Below, piece by piece: positions 53,421-62,635 of a stretch of DNA of 64,000 nucleotides (its first letter is position 1; each line of letters begins with the position of its first letter). A program made the position numbers and the translations under genes. The stretch covers positions 1 to 64,000 of the forward strand of contig JAVJOG010000008.1 in NCBI GenBank assembly GCA_040216885.1, given 5' to 3'. This stretch comes from Parvibaculum sp040216885 (GTDB taxonomy: Bacteria; Pseudomonadota; Alphaproteobacteria; Parvibaculales; Parvibaculaceae). The notes beneath the pieces are model-generated. The model was given only the letters and a program-made list of their open reading frames with translations. It was not told the DNA's origin and did not search any database.

Positions 53421-56060
53421 ATGAGAACAGAAGATCCCCGCCCGATCCGGCTGAAGGATTACACGCCGCCGGCCTTCAAGATCGACGAGGTCCGGCTCGA
53501 AATCGAACTCGATCCGGCGGATACGCGGGTCAGGTCGCAGCTCAAGATGCGGCGCAATGCCGGCACGGGACCGCTGGTGCTCGACGGCGAAAAGCTGAAG
53601 CTGCACGAGGTGTCGATCGACGGGGTGAAGCTCGGGCCGAACGCCTATCAGGTCGACGGCGAACACCTGACGATCCTCGACGTGCCGGAGGGCCCGTTCA
53701 CGCTCGAAACGCTGACGGGTTGCGCACCGGAAGAGAACACCGCGCTGACGGGGCTTTATCTTTCGGGCGGCATCTATTGCACGCAATGCGAGGCGGAAGG
53801 CTTTCGCCGCATCGCCTATTCGCTCGACCGGCCGGACGCGATGTCGGTTTTCACGACGCGAATCGTCGCCGACGCAAAGGCCGCGCCGGTGCTGCTGTCG
53901 AACGGCAATCCGGTGGCGGAAGGCAAGCTCGCCGACGGGCGGCATTTCACCGAGTGGCACGACCCGTTTCCCAAGCCGACCTATCTCTTCGCGCTGGTCG
54001 CGGGCGACCTCGTGCATGTCGAGGGCAAGTTCCGCACCATGTCGGGCCGCGAGGTGACGCTCAGGATTTTCGTCGAGCGCGGCAACGAAGACCGCTGCGG
54101 CTATGCGATGGAAGCGCTGAAGCGGGCGATGAAATGGGACGAGGAAGCGTTCGGGCGCGAATACGATCTCGACATTTTCATGATCGTGGCGGTGAGCGCC
54201 TTCAACATGGGGGCGATGGAGAACAAGGGTCTCAACGTCTTCAACGACAAATACATCCTGGCGCGGCCCGAAACGGCGACAGATGCCGATTATGCGGCGA
54301 TCGAGGCGATCATCGCGCATGAGTATTTCCACAACTGGACCGGCAACCGCATCACCTGCCGCGACTGGTTCCAGCTTTGTCTGAAGGAAGGCCTCACGGT
54401 TTTCCGCGATCAGGAATTCACCAGCGACATGCGCTCGAGGCCGGTGAAGCGGATTTCGGATGTGCGGTTGTTGCGCGCGCACCAGTTTACCGAGGATGGC
54501 GGGCCGCTGGCGCATCCGGTGCGGCCGGACAGCTATATCGAGATCAACAATTTCTATACGGCGACCGTCTACGAGAAGGGCGCCGAGCTTTGCCGGATGA
54601 TCCATACGCTCAGCGGACCGAAACGCTTCCGCAAGGGCATGGACCTCTATTTCGAGCGGCATGACGGCGAGGCCGCGACGGTGGAGAATTTTCTCGATGC
54701 GCTGGCCGACGGGGCGAAGCTCGACCTTGCGCAATTCAAGCGCTGGTATTCGCAGTCGGGCACGCCGGAAGTGCTGGCGTCGGGCCGCTACGACGCGGCG
54801 CGCAAGACCTATACGCTGAAGCTCAGCCAGGTGTGCGCGCCGACGCCCGGCCAGCCGGTGAAGGAGCCCTATCACATTCCGATCGCGCTCGGGCTTGTCG
54901 GGCCCGACGGCCGGGACATCAAGCTGCAACTCGACGGCGAGGACAAGCCCGGCGCGACGACGCGCGTGCTGAGCCTGACGGAGCGCGAGGCGACATGGCG
55001 CTTCCGCAATGTCGCGGACAAGCCGGTGCCGTCGCTGCTGCGGGGCTTTACGGCGCCGGTCAAGCTCAGCACCAACCTGAAGGAGCGCGACCTCGTGTTC
55101 CTGATGGCGCATGACAGCGACAGCTTCAACCGCTGGGAGGCGGCGCAGCGCTATGCAACGGGGCTGCTGATCGCGATGGTCAACGCGCAAAAACAGGGCG
55201 GCGCACCGCGCAAGGGCACGGCCTTTGCCGAAACGATCCGCAAGCTCCTCGCGTCGAAAAAGACCGATCCGGATTTCGCCGCGCAGATGATCGTGCTGCC
55301 AAGCGAGCAGACGCTGGCGCAGGCGATCGGCAAGGATGTCGATGTCGATGCGATCCATGCGGCGCGGGAAGGCCTGCGCGCCTCGATCGCAGCGCAACTG
55401 AAGGACGAGCTGCTGGCCGCCTATCACGCGCTTGCCATCGACGGGCCTTACAACCCGGATGCCGCGCATGCCGGCAAGCGCGCGCTGCGCAATGCCTGCC
55501 TCGCCTTTCTGGCGGTCGCGCCCGGCACCGACGGCGTGGAACTGGCGGCGGCGCAATTCGCGCAGGCCGACAACATGACCGACGAGATCGCGGCACTGTC
55601 GGTGCTCGCCAATATCGATTGTCCGGAACGCGTGGCGGCGCTCGGGACATTTTATGCGCGGTGGAAGGACAATCATCTGGTGATGGACAAGTGGTTGTCG
55701 ATCCAGGCGATGTCGGCGCTGCCGGGGACGCTCGGCGAAGTGAAACGTCTGACGGGGCATCCCGCCTTCACAATGCGCAACCCCAACAAGGTGCGCGCGC
55801 TCATCACCGCCTTCGCGACCATGAACCAGCTTCGTTTTCACAGCGCCGACGGCAAGGGCTACGAATTCGTCGCCGACAAGGTGCTGGAGCTTGACGCGCT
55901 CAATCCGCAGGTGGCGGCGCGCCTCCTCGGCGCCTTCAAGAGCTGGCGGCAATTCGAGCCGAAGCGGCGGAACGCGATGGCCAAGCAGCTCAAGCGGATC
56001 GCCGCCGCCGAGCGGCTTTCGCGCGATGTGTACGAAATCGCCAACAAGACACTGGCCTGA
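53421..56060 (+). CDS. pepN: Aminopeptidase N (M1 family)
   Basis: The protein is 879 residues, the usual PepN length, from the ATG at 53421 (MRTEDPRPIRLKDYTPPAF). It has the substrate-recognition motif GAMENKGLN, the zinc motif HEYFHNWTGNR with the third ligand Glu in LKEGLTVFRDQEF, and the catalytic Tyr in VYEKGAELCRMI. No signal peptide, so cytoplasmic. It removes N-terminal residues from peptides, often preferring basic or hydrophobic ones. Single gene unit. A long antisense open frame spans it but is a shadow of codon bias. Confidence 0.96.
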   Translation: MRTEDPRPIRLKDYTPPAFKIDEVRLEIELDPADTRVRSQLKMRRNAGTGPLVLDGEKLKLHEVSIDGVKLGPNAYQVDGEHLTILDVPEGPFTLETLTGCAPEENTALTGLYLSGGIYCTQCEAEGFRRIAYSLDRPDAMSVFTTRIVADAKAAPVLLSNGNPVAEGKLADGRHFTEWHDPFPKPTYLFALVAGDLVHVEGKFRTMSGREVTLRIFVERGNEDRCGYAMEALKRAMKWDEEAFGREYDLDIFMIVAVSAFNMGAMENKGLNVFNDKYILARPETATDADYAAIEAIIAHEYFHNWTGNRITCRDWFQLCLKEGLTVFRDQEFTSDMRSRPVKRISDVRLLRAHQFTEDGGPLAHPVRPDSYIEINNFYTATVYEKGAELCRMIHTLSGPKRFRKGMDLYFERHDGEAATVENFLDALADGAKLDLAQFKRWYSQSGTPEVLASGRYDAARKTYTLKLSQVCAPTPGQPVKEPYHIPIALGLVGPDGRDIKLQLDGEDKPGATTRVLSLTEREATWRFRNVADKPVPSLLRGFTAPVKLSTNLKERDLVFLMAHDSDSFNRWEAAQRYATGLLIAMVNAQKQGGAPRKGTAFAETIRKLLASKKTDPDFAAQMIVLPSEQTLAQAIGKDVDVDAIHAAREGLRASIAAQLKDELLAAYHALAIDGPYNPDAAHAGKRALRNACLAFLAVAPGTDGVELAAAQFAQADNMTDEIAALSVLANIDCPERVAALGTFYARWKDNHLVMDKWLSIQAMSALPGTLGEVKRLTGHPAFTMRNPNKVRALITAFATMNQLRFHSADGKGYEFVADKVLELDALNPQVAARLLGAFKSWRQFEPKRRNAMAKQLKRIAAAERLSRDVYEIANKTLA

Positions 56061-56293
56061 GGCCCGCCGCGACCCGAAGCGGTAAAGCTATTTAACCGGG
56101 CGTTAACCGCGATTCGCCATGAGTCGGGTGAGTCCTATTTGCATCGGTTAACAAAAAGTAAACGCCGCCTATGGACAAGCCGGAGCCGAGGCCGAATCAT
56201 CGTTTTGCACCGCCTGATTCGGGCGGGAAGAGGCCGCTTGCAGGTGCTAGATTCAGTTCGGCCTCAAGGCGTTTCATCGGGACGAAGCGACGC

Positions 56294-58111
56294 ATGTCCG
56301 ACGCGACCACCACACGATCCGACGCCCTGAAATGGGAAGAGGAAGCGCCACGGCGGCGGCGCGTACTGCCGGCCGGGCTGTTGCCGCGGATCGCGCTCGG
56401 CATATCGGGCGTGGCGCTGGCGGCGCTTAACGGCGCGCTTTATTTCCAGGACGGCGAATCCCGCGCCCTTGTCTTCTCGGGTCTCCTGTCGGCCGGATAC
56501 ATGGTGCTCGCCTACCTGCTGGTGCGGCTGCGCGAGAGCAAGATCGAGGCCGATGCCGCGCTGATCGAAAACCAGCATCGCTTCGACATGGCGTTTGCCG
56601 GCGCGCGCTGCGGCATCTGGGACTGGGATCTCTCGGCCAATCGCATCTACTGGTCGTCGGCGATGTTCGACATGGTGGGGCTGAAGCAGCCTTCGAAGCG
56701 GCTGACGCCGGCCGAGGTGAAGGCGCTGGCGCATCCTGACGACGCGGGCGCCATCGACGAAATCATGGAAGCGGCGGATCGCCCCTCGCGTTCCTACGAC
56801 ACGATTTTCCGGCTGCGCCATGCCGACGGCAACTTCGTATGGATGCATGCCAAGGGACAGGTGTGGGGCGGCGGGCGAACCGGCAACGAACGGCTTGTCG
56901 GCATCACCATCGACATCACCGACCAGAAGATCGCCGAGGCGCGCGTCTCGGAAGCAAACGAACGGCTGCGCGACGCGATCGAGAGCGTCGGCGAGGCCTT
57001 TGTGCTGTGGGACGCAAGCAACCGGCTGGTGACGGCCAACAGCAAGTTCGCCGAATTCCTCAATCTCGACGACGGCGCGCTGCGCGCCGGCGCGACGCGG
57101 GCCGAGGTGATGGCGCGGGGCGGGCTTGCCGATGCGTGGCCGGAAGCCGGTGCCGACGGCGTCAGCGAAATCCGCTTGCCGACCGGGCGCTGGCTGCAGA
57201 TCAGCGAGCGGCGCACCAAGAGCGGCGGCCTTGTGAATGTCGGCACCGACATCACCGCGATCAAGGGCCAGGAAGCGGCGCTGACCGACAACAAGCTGGC
57301 GCTCGAAAAAACCGTGCGCGATCTCGAAGCCTCGCGGCGCAAGCTGCAGGAACAGGCGCGGCAACTGGTGGACCTCGCCGAGAAATACGCGGCCGAGAAA
57401 ACCCGCGCCGAGACGGCCAACCGTTCGAAGTCGGAATTCCTCGCCAACATGAGCCATGAACTGCGGACGCCGCTGAACGCAATCATCGGCTTTTCGGAAA
57501 TCATGGAGACGGGACTGTTCGGCGATCTCGGCTCACCGAAATACAAGGAATACGCGACCGACATCCATGCGAGCGGCGCTCATCTGCTGGAACTCATCAA
57601 CGACATTCTGGATATGTCGAAGATCGAGGCGGGGCGGATGACGCTCGAGACGCAGCGCCTGCCGCTCTCGGAAGTGGTGGAGGAATCGCTGCGGCTGGTG
57701 TCAGGCCGCGCGGATGTGGCGAGCGTCAAGATCGTCGACGAGCTCGGCTCGATGCCGGCGGTCGACGCCGACAAGCGCGCCGTCAAGCAGGTGCTGCTGA
57801 ACCTTTTGTCCAACGCCATCAAGTTCACGCCGGCGGGCGGGTCGATCTATCTGCGCGGACAAGCCGAGGACGGCATGGCGACGATCGCGGTCGAGGACAC
57901 CGGCATCGGCATTCCCGCGAGCGCGCTGCCGAAGATCGGCCGCCCGTTCGAGCAGGTCGAAAGCCACCACGCGAAGTCGCACAAGGGCACGGGGCTGGGC
58001 CTTGCGCTGTCACGCTCGCTGGTCGAACTGCATGGCGGCACGCTGACCATCGAGAGCACCGAAGGCGTCGGCACGAAAGTAAGCTTCACGCTGCCGCTGG
58101 CGCGAGACTAA
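56294..58111 (+). CDS. PAS-domain sensor histidine kinase (PleC/DivJ-like)
   Basis: About 605 residues from ATG 56294; an in-frame ATG at 56171 would add 41 non-conserved residues. Two hydrophobic segments (about 27-46 and 52-70) form a membrane hairpin. Two PAS domains follow (about 90-210, with FAGARCGIWDWDL..., and about 220-320), then a coiled coil, HisKA with H-box MSHELRTPLNAIIGFSEIM (His about 388) and HATPase with NLLSNAIKFTPAGG, DTGIGIP and GTGLGLALS. The H-box and SGAHLLELINDILDMSKIEAG are as in alphaproteobacterial PleC/DivJ/PdhS-type kinases. No receiver domain or response regulator adjoins it. Confidence 0.93.
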   Translation: MSDATTTRSDALKWEEEAPRRRRVLPAGLLPRIALGISGVALAALNGALYFQDGESRALVFSGLLSAGYMVLAYLLVRLRESKIEADAALIENQHRFDMAFAGARCGIWDWDLSANRIYWSSAMFDMVGLKQPSKRLTPAEVKALAHPDDAGAIDEIMEAADRPSRSYDTIFRLRHADGNFVWMHAKGQVWGGGRTGNERLVGITIDITDQKIAEARVSEANERLRDAIESVGEAFVLWDASNRLVTANSKFAEFLNLDDGALRAGATRAEVMARGGLADAWPEAGADGVSEIRLPTGRWLQISERRTKSGGLVNVGTDITAIKGQEAALTDNKLALEKTVRDLEASRRKLQEQARQLVDLAEKYAAEKTRAETANRSKSEFLANMSHELRTPLNAIIGFSEIMETGLFGDLGSPKYKEYATDIHASGAHLLELINDILDMSKIEAGRMTLETQRLPLSEVVEESLRLVSGRADVASVKIVDELGSMPAVDADKRAVKQVLLNLLSNAIKFTPAGGSIYLRGQAEDGMATIAVEDTGIGIPASALPKIGRPFEQVESHHAKSHKGTGLGLALSRSLVELHGGTLTIESTEGVGTKVSFTLPLARD

Positions 58112-58117
58112 CGCTCC

Positions 58118-59503
58118 CTACAAATACCAGTCATATTCCAGCGGCGAGATGGCACGCTGGAACTTGTCGTATTCGAGCATCTTGGTTTCGGCGTAGACGT
58201 CGACGTAATGGTCGCCGAAGTAGTCGCGCATGACATCGGAATTGCGCAGGCGTTTCAGGGCGCTGGGGAGAAAGAAGGGAATGCCTTCGTCCATGATCTC
58301 GCAGGCATTGCCCTCGGCCGGTTCGCCGGGATCGATTTCGTTGACGATGCCGTGGTGGATACCGGCGAGGATCGCGGCGAGCACCAGATAGGGATTGGCG
58401 TCGGCGCCCGAGACGCGATGTTCGACACGCCGGGATTCCGGCGATCCGTTCGGTACGCGGAAGGCAACGGAGCGGTTGTTGTAGCCCCAGGTGCGGTTGA
58501 CCGGCACGAAGAGGTTGGGCCCGAAGCGGCGGAAGGAATTGAGGTTCGGCGCAAAGAAGGCCATGGCGTCGCCGAGCGTCGCCTGCAGGCCTCCGATCGC
58601 ATGACGCAGTTTCAGGGAACCGTCTTCAGTGCCGTCGTTGAAGATGTTGTTGCCCTTCTCGTCCATCACCGAACAATGGACATGCATGCCGTTGCCCGTC
58701 TGATCGACAAAGGGCTTGGCCATGAAGCTCGCCAGAAAATTATGCTTGCGGGAGATGGCGCCGATCAGATGGCGGAGCATGACCGCGTGATCGCCGGCGC
58801 GGATGGCATCGTCCTCATGCTTCAGGTTGATCTCGTACTGGCCGGGCGCGAACTCGGCCGTCGCGCCGGAGGCGGGAACGCCCTGCGCGGCGGCCGCTTC
58901 GTCGATCTCCTTCAGGAGAGCCATGAAGCCGTCGAGCTCGGTGATGCCGTAGACCTCATGCGCGGTTTCGCGCGCGCCCGTCGCGGGATTGACCGGCGGT
59001 TGCGGGCGGCCCTTGCGGTCCATGTCCTTGTCGAGCAGATAGAATTCAAACTCGCAGGCGACAGTTGCCTTGAGACCGATGTCTTCAAGCTTCTTCACGA
59101 CGTTGGCCAGCACATTGCGCGGCTCCAGCAGGAGCGGCGAACCGTCCTCGTCGACCATCGTCATCAGAACCTGCGCCTGCTTCATCGACGCCCAGGGCAC
59201 GGGCACGATGGAGCCGGCGACAGGATGCGACTGCGCATCCGGATCGCCATCGGAGAAACCCATGCCGAGGATGTCCTCGTTGACGCCCGTCACATCGAAG
59301 AAATAAATCGACTGCGGCATCTGCACGCCGTCACCGAAGACCTTGTCCGCCTCTTCGGAGGGGAAGCGCTTGCCGCGCACGGTGCCGCACATGTCGACGA
59401 AAATGGCATCGAGATAATCGATCTCGCCATGTTCGGCGAGGAAGGCGTTGAACTCGCCCAAGGTCGCCCACTCCGCAGGAGTGGGTTTTTGCCGGTCACT
59501 CAT
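58118..59503 (-). CDS. puuA: Glutamine synthetase family, gamma-glutamylpolyamine synthetase-like
   Basis: The protein is 461 residues. VDMCGTVRGKRFP, EFEFYLLDKDMD, AEFAPGQYEINLKHEDDAIRAGDH, GNGMHVHCSVMD, RVEHRVSGADANPYLVLAAIL are glutamine synthetase motifs in the diverged form of PuuA-type enzymes, which ligate glutamate to putrescine or other amines using ATP. True GlnA has a different C-terminal adenylylation-site loop, absent here. It follows a PuuB-like oxidase by 12 bp, as in gamma-glutamyl-putrescine catabolism. Other amine substrates are possible. Confidence 0.88.
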   Translation of the reverse strand: MSDRQKPTPAEWATLGEFNAFLAEHGEIDYLDAIFVDMCGTVRGKRFPSEEADKVFGDGVQMPQSIYFFDVTGVNEDILGMGFSDGDPDAQSHPVAGSIVPVPWASMKQAQVLMTMVDEDGSPLLLEPRNVLANVVKKLEDIGLKATVACEFEFYLLDKDMDRKGRPQPPVNPATGARETAHEVYGITELDGFMALLKEIDEAAAAQGVPASGATAEFAPGQYEINLKHEDDAIRAGDHAVMLRHLIGAISRKHNFLASFMAKPFVDQTGNGMHVHCSVMDEKGNNIFNDGTEDGSLKLRHAIGGLQATLGDAMAFFAPNLNSFRRFGPNLFVPVNRTWGYNNRSVAFRVPNGSPESRRVEHRVSGADANPYLVLAAILAGIHHGIVNEIDPGEPAEGNACEIMDEGIPFFLPSALKRLRNSDVMRDYFGDHYVDVYAETKMLEYDKFQRAISPLEYDWYL

Positions 59504-59515
59504 GATTTTCCAAGC

Positions 59516-60856
59516 TTATTTGTCCCGGAAACGATAGTAGCCGAGAGCACCCCGCACATACCAGCGCCGCAGCGCCGGAAAAGGAATGGGCAGGGGCGCA
59601 CCCCGCATCGGCGCCGGAATATCGGCTAATTCCGCTTTACCGCCAATGAGTTGCGCCAGAAGGCGGCCCGACCAGGGGGCCGCCGAAACGCCGTCGCCGT
59701 GATAGGCCAGCGCGAAATAAACGCTTTCGTCCTCCTGCATGCGGCCGACGGAGGGCGTGAGGCGCGCCGCCATGCAGACGAAGCCGCGCCAGCTATGCGC
59801 GATGTCGACGTGCCGCCAACCGGGGAAAACCTCGCCGAGACGGCGCTGCATCCAGCGGTGCATCTTCGCGGCGTCCTCGGGGCGGCCGGTCAAGTCGCCG
59901 CGCGCGCCGAAGAGGAAGCGATTGCCGGGCAACATGCGGTAGTAAAACAAGAGGCGGCGCGTGTTGGCGCAGGGGCGTTCGGTGCGCCAGTTCTGGCCCG
60001 CGAGTTCGGCGGCGGTCAGCGGACGCGTGACGACGATGTTGGAGATGACCGGCATCAGGTTTCGGGCGATGCGCGGTTCGACCTCTTCGCGCGTGAAGCC
60101 GTTGGTGGCGATAACGAGGCGGCGGGCGCGGACGGTGCCGGAGGCCGTCGTCAGGCGGTGCCAGCCGTCCGATTTTTCGTGAGCGACGACGCGCGAAGCC
60201 CCGTGCAGTTTCGCGCCGGCGCGTGCCGCGGCAGCGGCGAGCCCGCGGGCAAAGCGCAGCGGCTGCAAGCCGAAGCCGACGGGATTGTGCAATGCGCCGA
60301 ATTGTTCGGTGGAATCGTATTGCGTCTCGGCGACCTCAGCGCGCGGCAGCAGGCGGGCGGGCACGCCGAAGACATCGTTGAGCAGATCGCGTTCGGTTTC
60401 GAGATCGGCGATGCAAGCCGGGTGATGCGCGACATGCATCGTGCCGTCGCCTTGCGGTTGCAGGTCGACGTTTTCATCACGCGCCAGCGCACGGACGAGA
60501 TCGACCGCCTCGACCTGCGAGGCGATGAAGCGTTTCGTTTCCGTCTCGCCGTAATGGGCGATCAGTTCGCCGAGCGACCGGCCGGATGGCGGATAGGTGC
60601 AGAAGCCGCCATTGCGGCCCGAGGCGCCCCATGCGAGCGGACCGGCCTCGACGAGGCGGACATCGGTGTCGAAATCGCGCGCCAGATGAAGCGCGCAGGA
60701 GAGGCCGGTATAGCCGCCGCCGACGATCGCGACGTCGCAGGTTTCGTTGCCGACCGGTCCGAGATCGACGCCGGGGCCGAGCGGCGGCGCTTCCTCTTCC
60801 CAGAAGCTGCCGACGGGCACGCCCGCATCGTACATGTCCGGATGATACCAGCTCAT
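59516..60856 (-). CDS. puuB: FAD-dependent amine oxidoreductase (PuuB/DAO family)
   Basis: The protein is 446 residues from the ATG at 60856 (MSWYHPDMYDAGVPVGSFW); a longer frame upstream is not conserved in character. CDVAIVGGGYTGLSCALHLA is the FAD Rossmann motif, GRNGGFCTYPPSGRSLGE the DAO active-site strand, and ARRLVIATNGFTREEVEPRI the second FAD segment. C-terminal FALAYHGDGVSAAPWSGRLLAQL closes the FAD site. In the gamma-glutamyl-putrescine pathway PuuB oxidises the glutamylated amine to the aldehyde. Its pairing with the adjacent PuuA-like ligase supports this. Confidence 0.85.
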   Translation of the reverse strand: MSWYHPDMYDAGVPVGSFWEEEAPPLGPGVDLGPVGNETCDVAIVGGGYTGLSCALHLARDFDTDVRLVEAGPLAWGASGRNGGFCTYPPSGRSLGELIAHYGETETKRFIASQVEAVDLVRALARDENVDLQPQGDGTMHVAHHPACIADLETERDLLNDVFGVPARLLPRAEVAETQYDSTEQFGALHNPVGFGLQPLRFARGLAAAAARAGAKLHGASRVVAHEKSDGWHRLTTASGTVRARRLVIATNGFTREEVEPRIARNLMPVISNIVVTRPLTAAELAGQNWRTERPCANTRRLLFYYRMLPGNRFLFGARGDLTGRPEDAAKMHRWMQRRLGEVFPGWRHVDIAHSWRGFVCMAARLTPSVGRMQEDESVYFALAYHGDGVSAAPWSGRLLAQLIGGKAELADIPAPMRGAPLPIPFPALRRWYVRGALGYYRFRDK

Positions 60857-60902
60857 TTCCGCCCTGCCCGTTCCGGAAGCCGGAACGGCCAGCCGGTGCC
60901 TG

Positions 60903-61430
60903 TCAGTCCCGCCCCGCGCCGCGATCTTCTTCCCGGCGCTCGCGCCAGCGCAGGTTGTGGCGTTCACCGCCCTCGCGCATCGCCTGCGCCATGCGCTGAC
61001 GTTGTTCGGGCGAGAGTTTGGCGAACCCGGCAAGCATAGCGTCGCGCGTGACGGCCGTCATCTCGCGCATCGCCTCGTCCATTGTGTCGAAGGCGGCACG
61101 CGCGGCCACCTCGTCATAGGGCTCGGCGGCGAGCGCGTCCGCAAGCGCGGTGCGCGCCGCGCCCATGTCGCGCATATGGGGCCGGATCGCCGGGAACTTG
61201 CCGCGCATCGCCTCGCGGATCGCTTCGCGGTCGTCGTGCGGAAGATCCTTGAAGCTGTGATACATGCCCATCAGGCCGGACGGGCCGCGCCGGTCGAGGC
61301 CGGACGGACCCATGAGCAAGGGTACGGCCATCAGGGCGACCAGAAACAGGTTCAGCGCCAGCGATCCGAGCAGCGCCGGGCCGAGCCAGCGGCGGGGATT
61401 TTTTTCCGATGACGTTTCAGGTGTGCTCAT
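60903..61430 (-). CDS. Periplasmic heavy-metal-sensor-like protein (CnrX/ZraP family)
   Basis: The protein is 175 residues from ATG 61430, overlapping the previous stop by 4 bp (ATGA). One membrane anchor (LGPALLGSLALNLFLVALMAVPLL, about 20-45) precedes a periplasmic helical hairpin rich in Met, Arg and Glu (KDLPHDDREAIREAMRGKF, HMRDMGAARTALADALAAEP, FAKLSPEQRQRMAQAM). This is the PF13801 type, related to CnrX and ZraP/CpxP, which bind metals or misfolded protein. Placed after an ECF sigma and anti-sigma it is a probable sensor that pulls on the anti-sigma factor. Confidence 0.8.
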   Translation of the reverse strand: MSTPETSSEKNPRRWLGPALLGSLALNLFLVALMAVPLLMGPSGLDRRGPSGLMGMYHSFKDLPHDDREAIREAMRGKFPAIRPHMRDMGAARTALADALAAEPYDEVAARAAFDTMDEAMREMTAVTRDAMLAGFAKLSPEQRQRMAQAMREGGERHNLRWRERREEDRGAGRD

Positions 61431-61927
61431 TGCATCCATTCCTCGGGCCATTCGATATCGGCCATCGCCAGCGCGATCAACTGGTCATCCGCCGTGGTCT
61501 CGACGGCGACAGTTTCTGCTTCGGTCAGGGGCGAAAAGTCTGCAGCGCTGCCGACCACAACGCCAAGCATGATGGAGGCCGCCAGCGTGCCCGCGGCAAC
61601 AGCCGGCGAACCGTCGGGCCAGACCGTATCGACAAGGGCGCGCCACCAACCGCGCCGTTCGGCGACAGTGCGGGACGGTGCATTCGCGGCGGGACGCGGA
61701 CGGGCGGCCATCAGCCGTTCCATCAGCGCTGCGGACGGCGCCTCGACCGGCGCGGCATCGAGCAGCGCGTCGAGACGTTGCGCCTCGGCGACCAGCCCGC
61801 GCGCCTCCGAAGACGCCGCGAGCAGCGCTTCGGCTGCACCGCGCTCCGCCTCCGGCCAGCGGGACGGCGACGCACCCCATGCGTCGACAATCTCCTTCAG
61901 GCGCTCGATCGAGAATTCATTCGTCAT
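61427..61927 (-). CDS. Putative transmembrane anti-sigma factor
   Basis: The protein is 166 residues from ATG 61927. A cytoplasmic N-terminal helical region (about 1-85, SIERLKEIVDAWGASPSRWPEAER) is followed by a single hydrophobic segment (AVAAGTLAASIMLGVVVGSA, about 110-132) and a short acidic C-terminal tail (ADIEWPEEWMQ). It lies 20 bp after the ECF sigma gene and overlaps the sensor gene, the usual place for a CnrY-like anti-sigma factor. No zinc anti-sigma motif is seen. Confidence 0.75.
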   Translation of the reverse strand: MTNEFSIERLKEIVDAWGASPSRWPEAERGAAEALLAASSEARGLVAEAQRLDALLDAAPVEAPSAALMERLMAARPRPAANAPSRTVAERRGWWRALVDTVWPDGSPAVAAGTLAASIMLGVVVGSAADFSPLTEAETVAVETTADDQLIALAMADIEWPEEWMQ

Positions 61928-61947
61928 TGTTCCGGTTCCGTATGCCT

Positions 61948-62529
61948 TCAAGCGTTTTGGGCGCTTCGTTCGTTTGAACGCAGCAGCTCGTCCTTTTCCG
62001 TCGCCAGCGCCCCGCGAAGCTGCCGCCGGGCGCGGCCCAGCAACGATTCCACGGCCTCAACGCTGATTTCGAGAATTTCGGCGGCCTCGATATTGGTGAG
62101 GCCCTGATAGTGCGAGAGCACGATGGCGGTGCGCTGACGTTCGGGGAGCGCCTGCAAGGCGGCTTCCACCCGCTCAGCCAGTTCGCGGCGCTCCAGATTT
62201 TCGTCAGGGCGCGGATCGCTGCTGGCGGGTTCAGGAATGTCGTCGATGTTTTCGGGCCGGCGCTTGCGCAGCCTATCGAGACAAAGATTGGTGGCCACGC
62301 GGTGAAGCCAGGTGCCGAATTGCGCCCTGCCCGGCTGCCAGCGTTCGGCGTGGGTCCAGACGCGCAAGAAAACCTCCTGCGCCACGTCCTCGGCATCGGC
62401 CTGATTGCCCAGCATGCGGCGCGCCAGCGCGACCATGCGCGGCAAATGCCGCTCCATCAGCAGACGGCAGGATGCCTCGTCGCCCCTGGCGACGGCGGCC
62501 ACCAGATCGTCGTCCGACGATGCGTCCAA
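61948..62529 (-). CDS. ECF-type RNA polymerase sigma factor
   Basis: The protein is 193 residues from a TTG at 62529, chosen because AAGGAGGGG (62538-62546) precedes it at normal distance and because the sigma region 2 begins just after (SDDDLVAAVARGDEASCRLL). Region 2: MLGNQADAEDVAQEVFLRVWTH and FGTWLHRVATNLCLDRLRKRR. Region 4: LQALPERQRTAIVLSHYQGLTNIEAAEILEISVEAVESLLGRARRQL. No region 3. First of a three-gene operon with anti-sigma and periplasmic sensor. The frame continues upstream by chance. Confidence 0.92.
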   Translation of the reverse strand: MDASSDDDLVAAVARGDEASCRLLMERHLPRMVALARRMLGNQADAEDVAQEVFLRVWTHAERWQPGRAQFGTWLHRVATNLCLDRLRKRRPENIDDIPEPASSDPRPDENLERRELAERVEAALQALPERQRTAIVLSHYQGLTNIEAAEILEISVEAVESLLGRARRQLRGALATEKDELLRSNERSAQNA

Positions 62530-62537
62530 CCGAAAGA

Positions 62538-62546
62538 CCCCTCCTT
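62538..62546 (-). promoter_or_regulatory. Strong ribosome-binding site fixing a TTG start
   Basis: AAGGAGGGG on the minus strand, 8 bases before TTG 62529. There is no ATG or GTG at suitable distance, so it decides the sigma factor start. Confidence 0.65.
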
Positions 62547-62635
62547 GCCGGTCCGGCGGAGGAAACCGCCGAACGGTCGCGGGAGGATGCCGGATTTCGC
62601 CAGCATCCTCCGCATTTCGAAACCGGACCCCGAGA

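Noticed and set aside
53208..55952. 914-codon open frame on the minus strand across pepN
   Set aside because: It mirrors pepN codon for codon; in GC-rich DNA the antisense frame stays open. It has no family motif and is full of Arg, His and Ala. PepN on the plus strand has all catalytic motifs.
58208..61039. Large plus-strand open frames opposite puuA and puuB
   Set aside because: Shadows of real minus-strand genes with recognisable family motifs.
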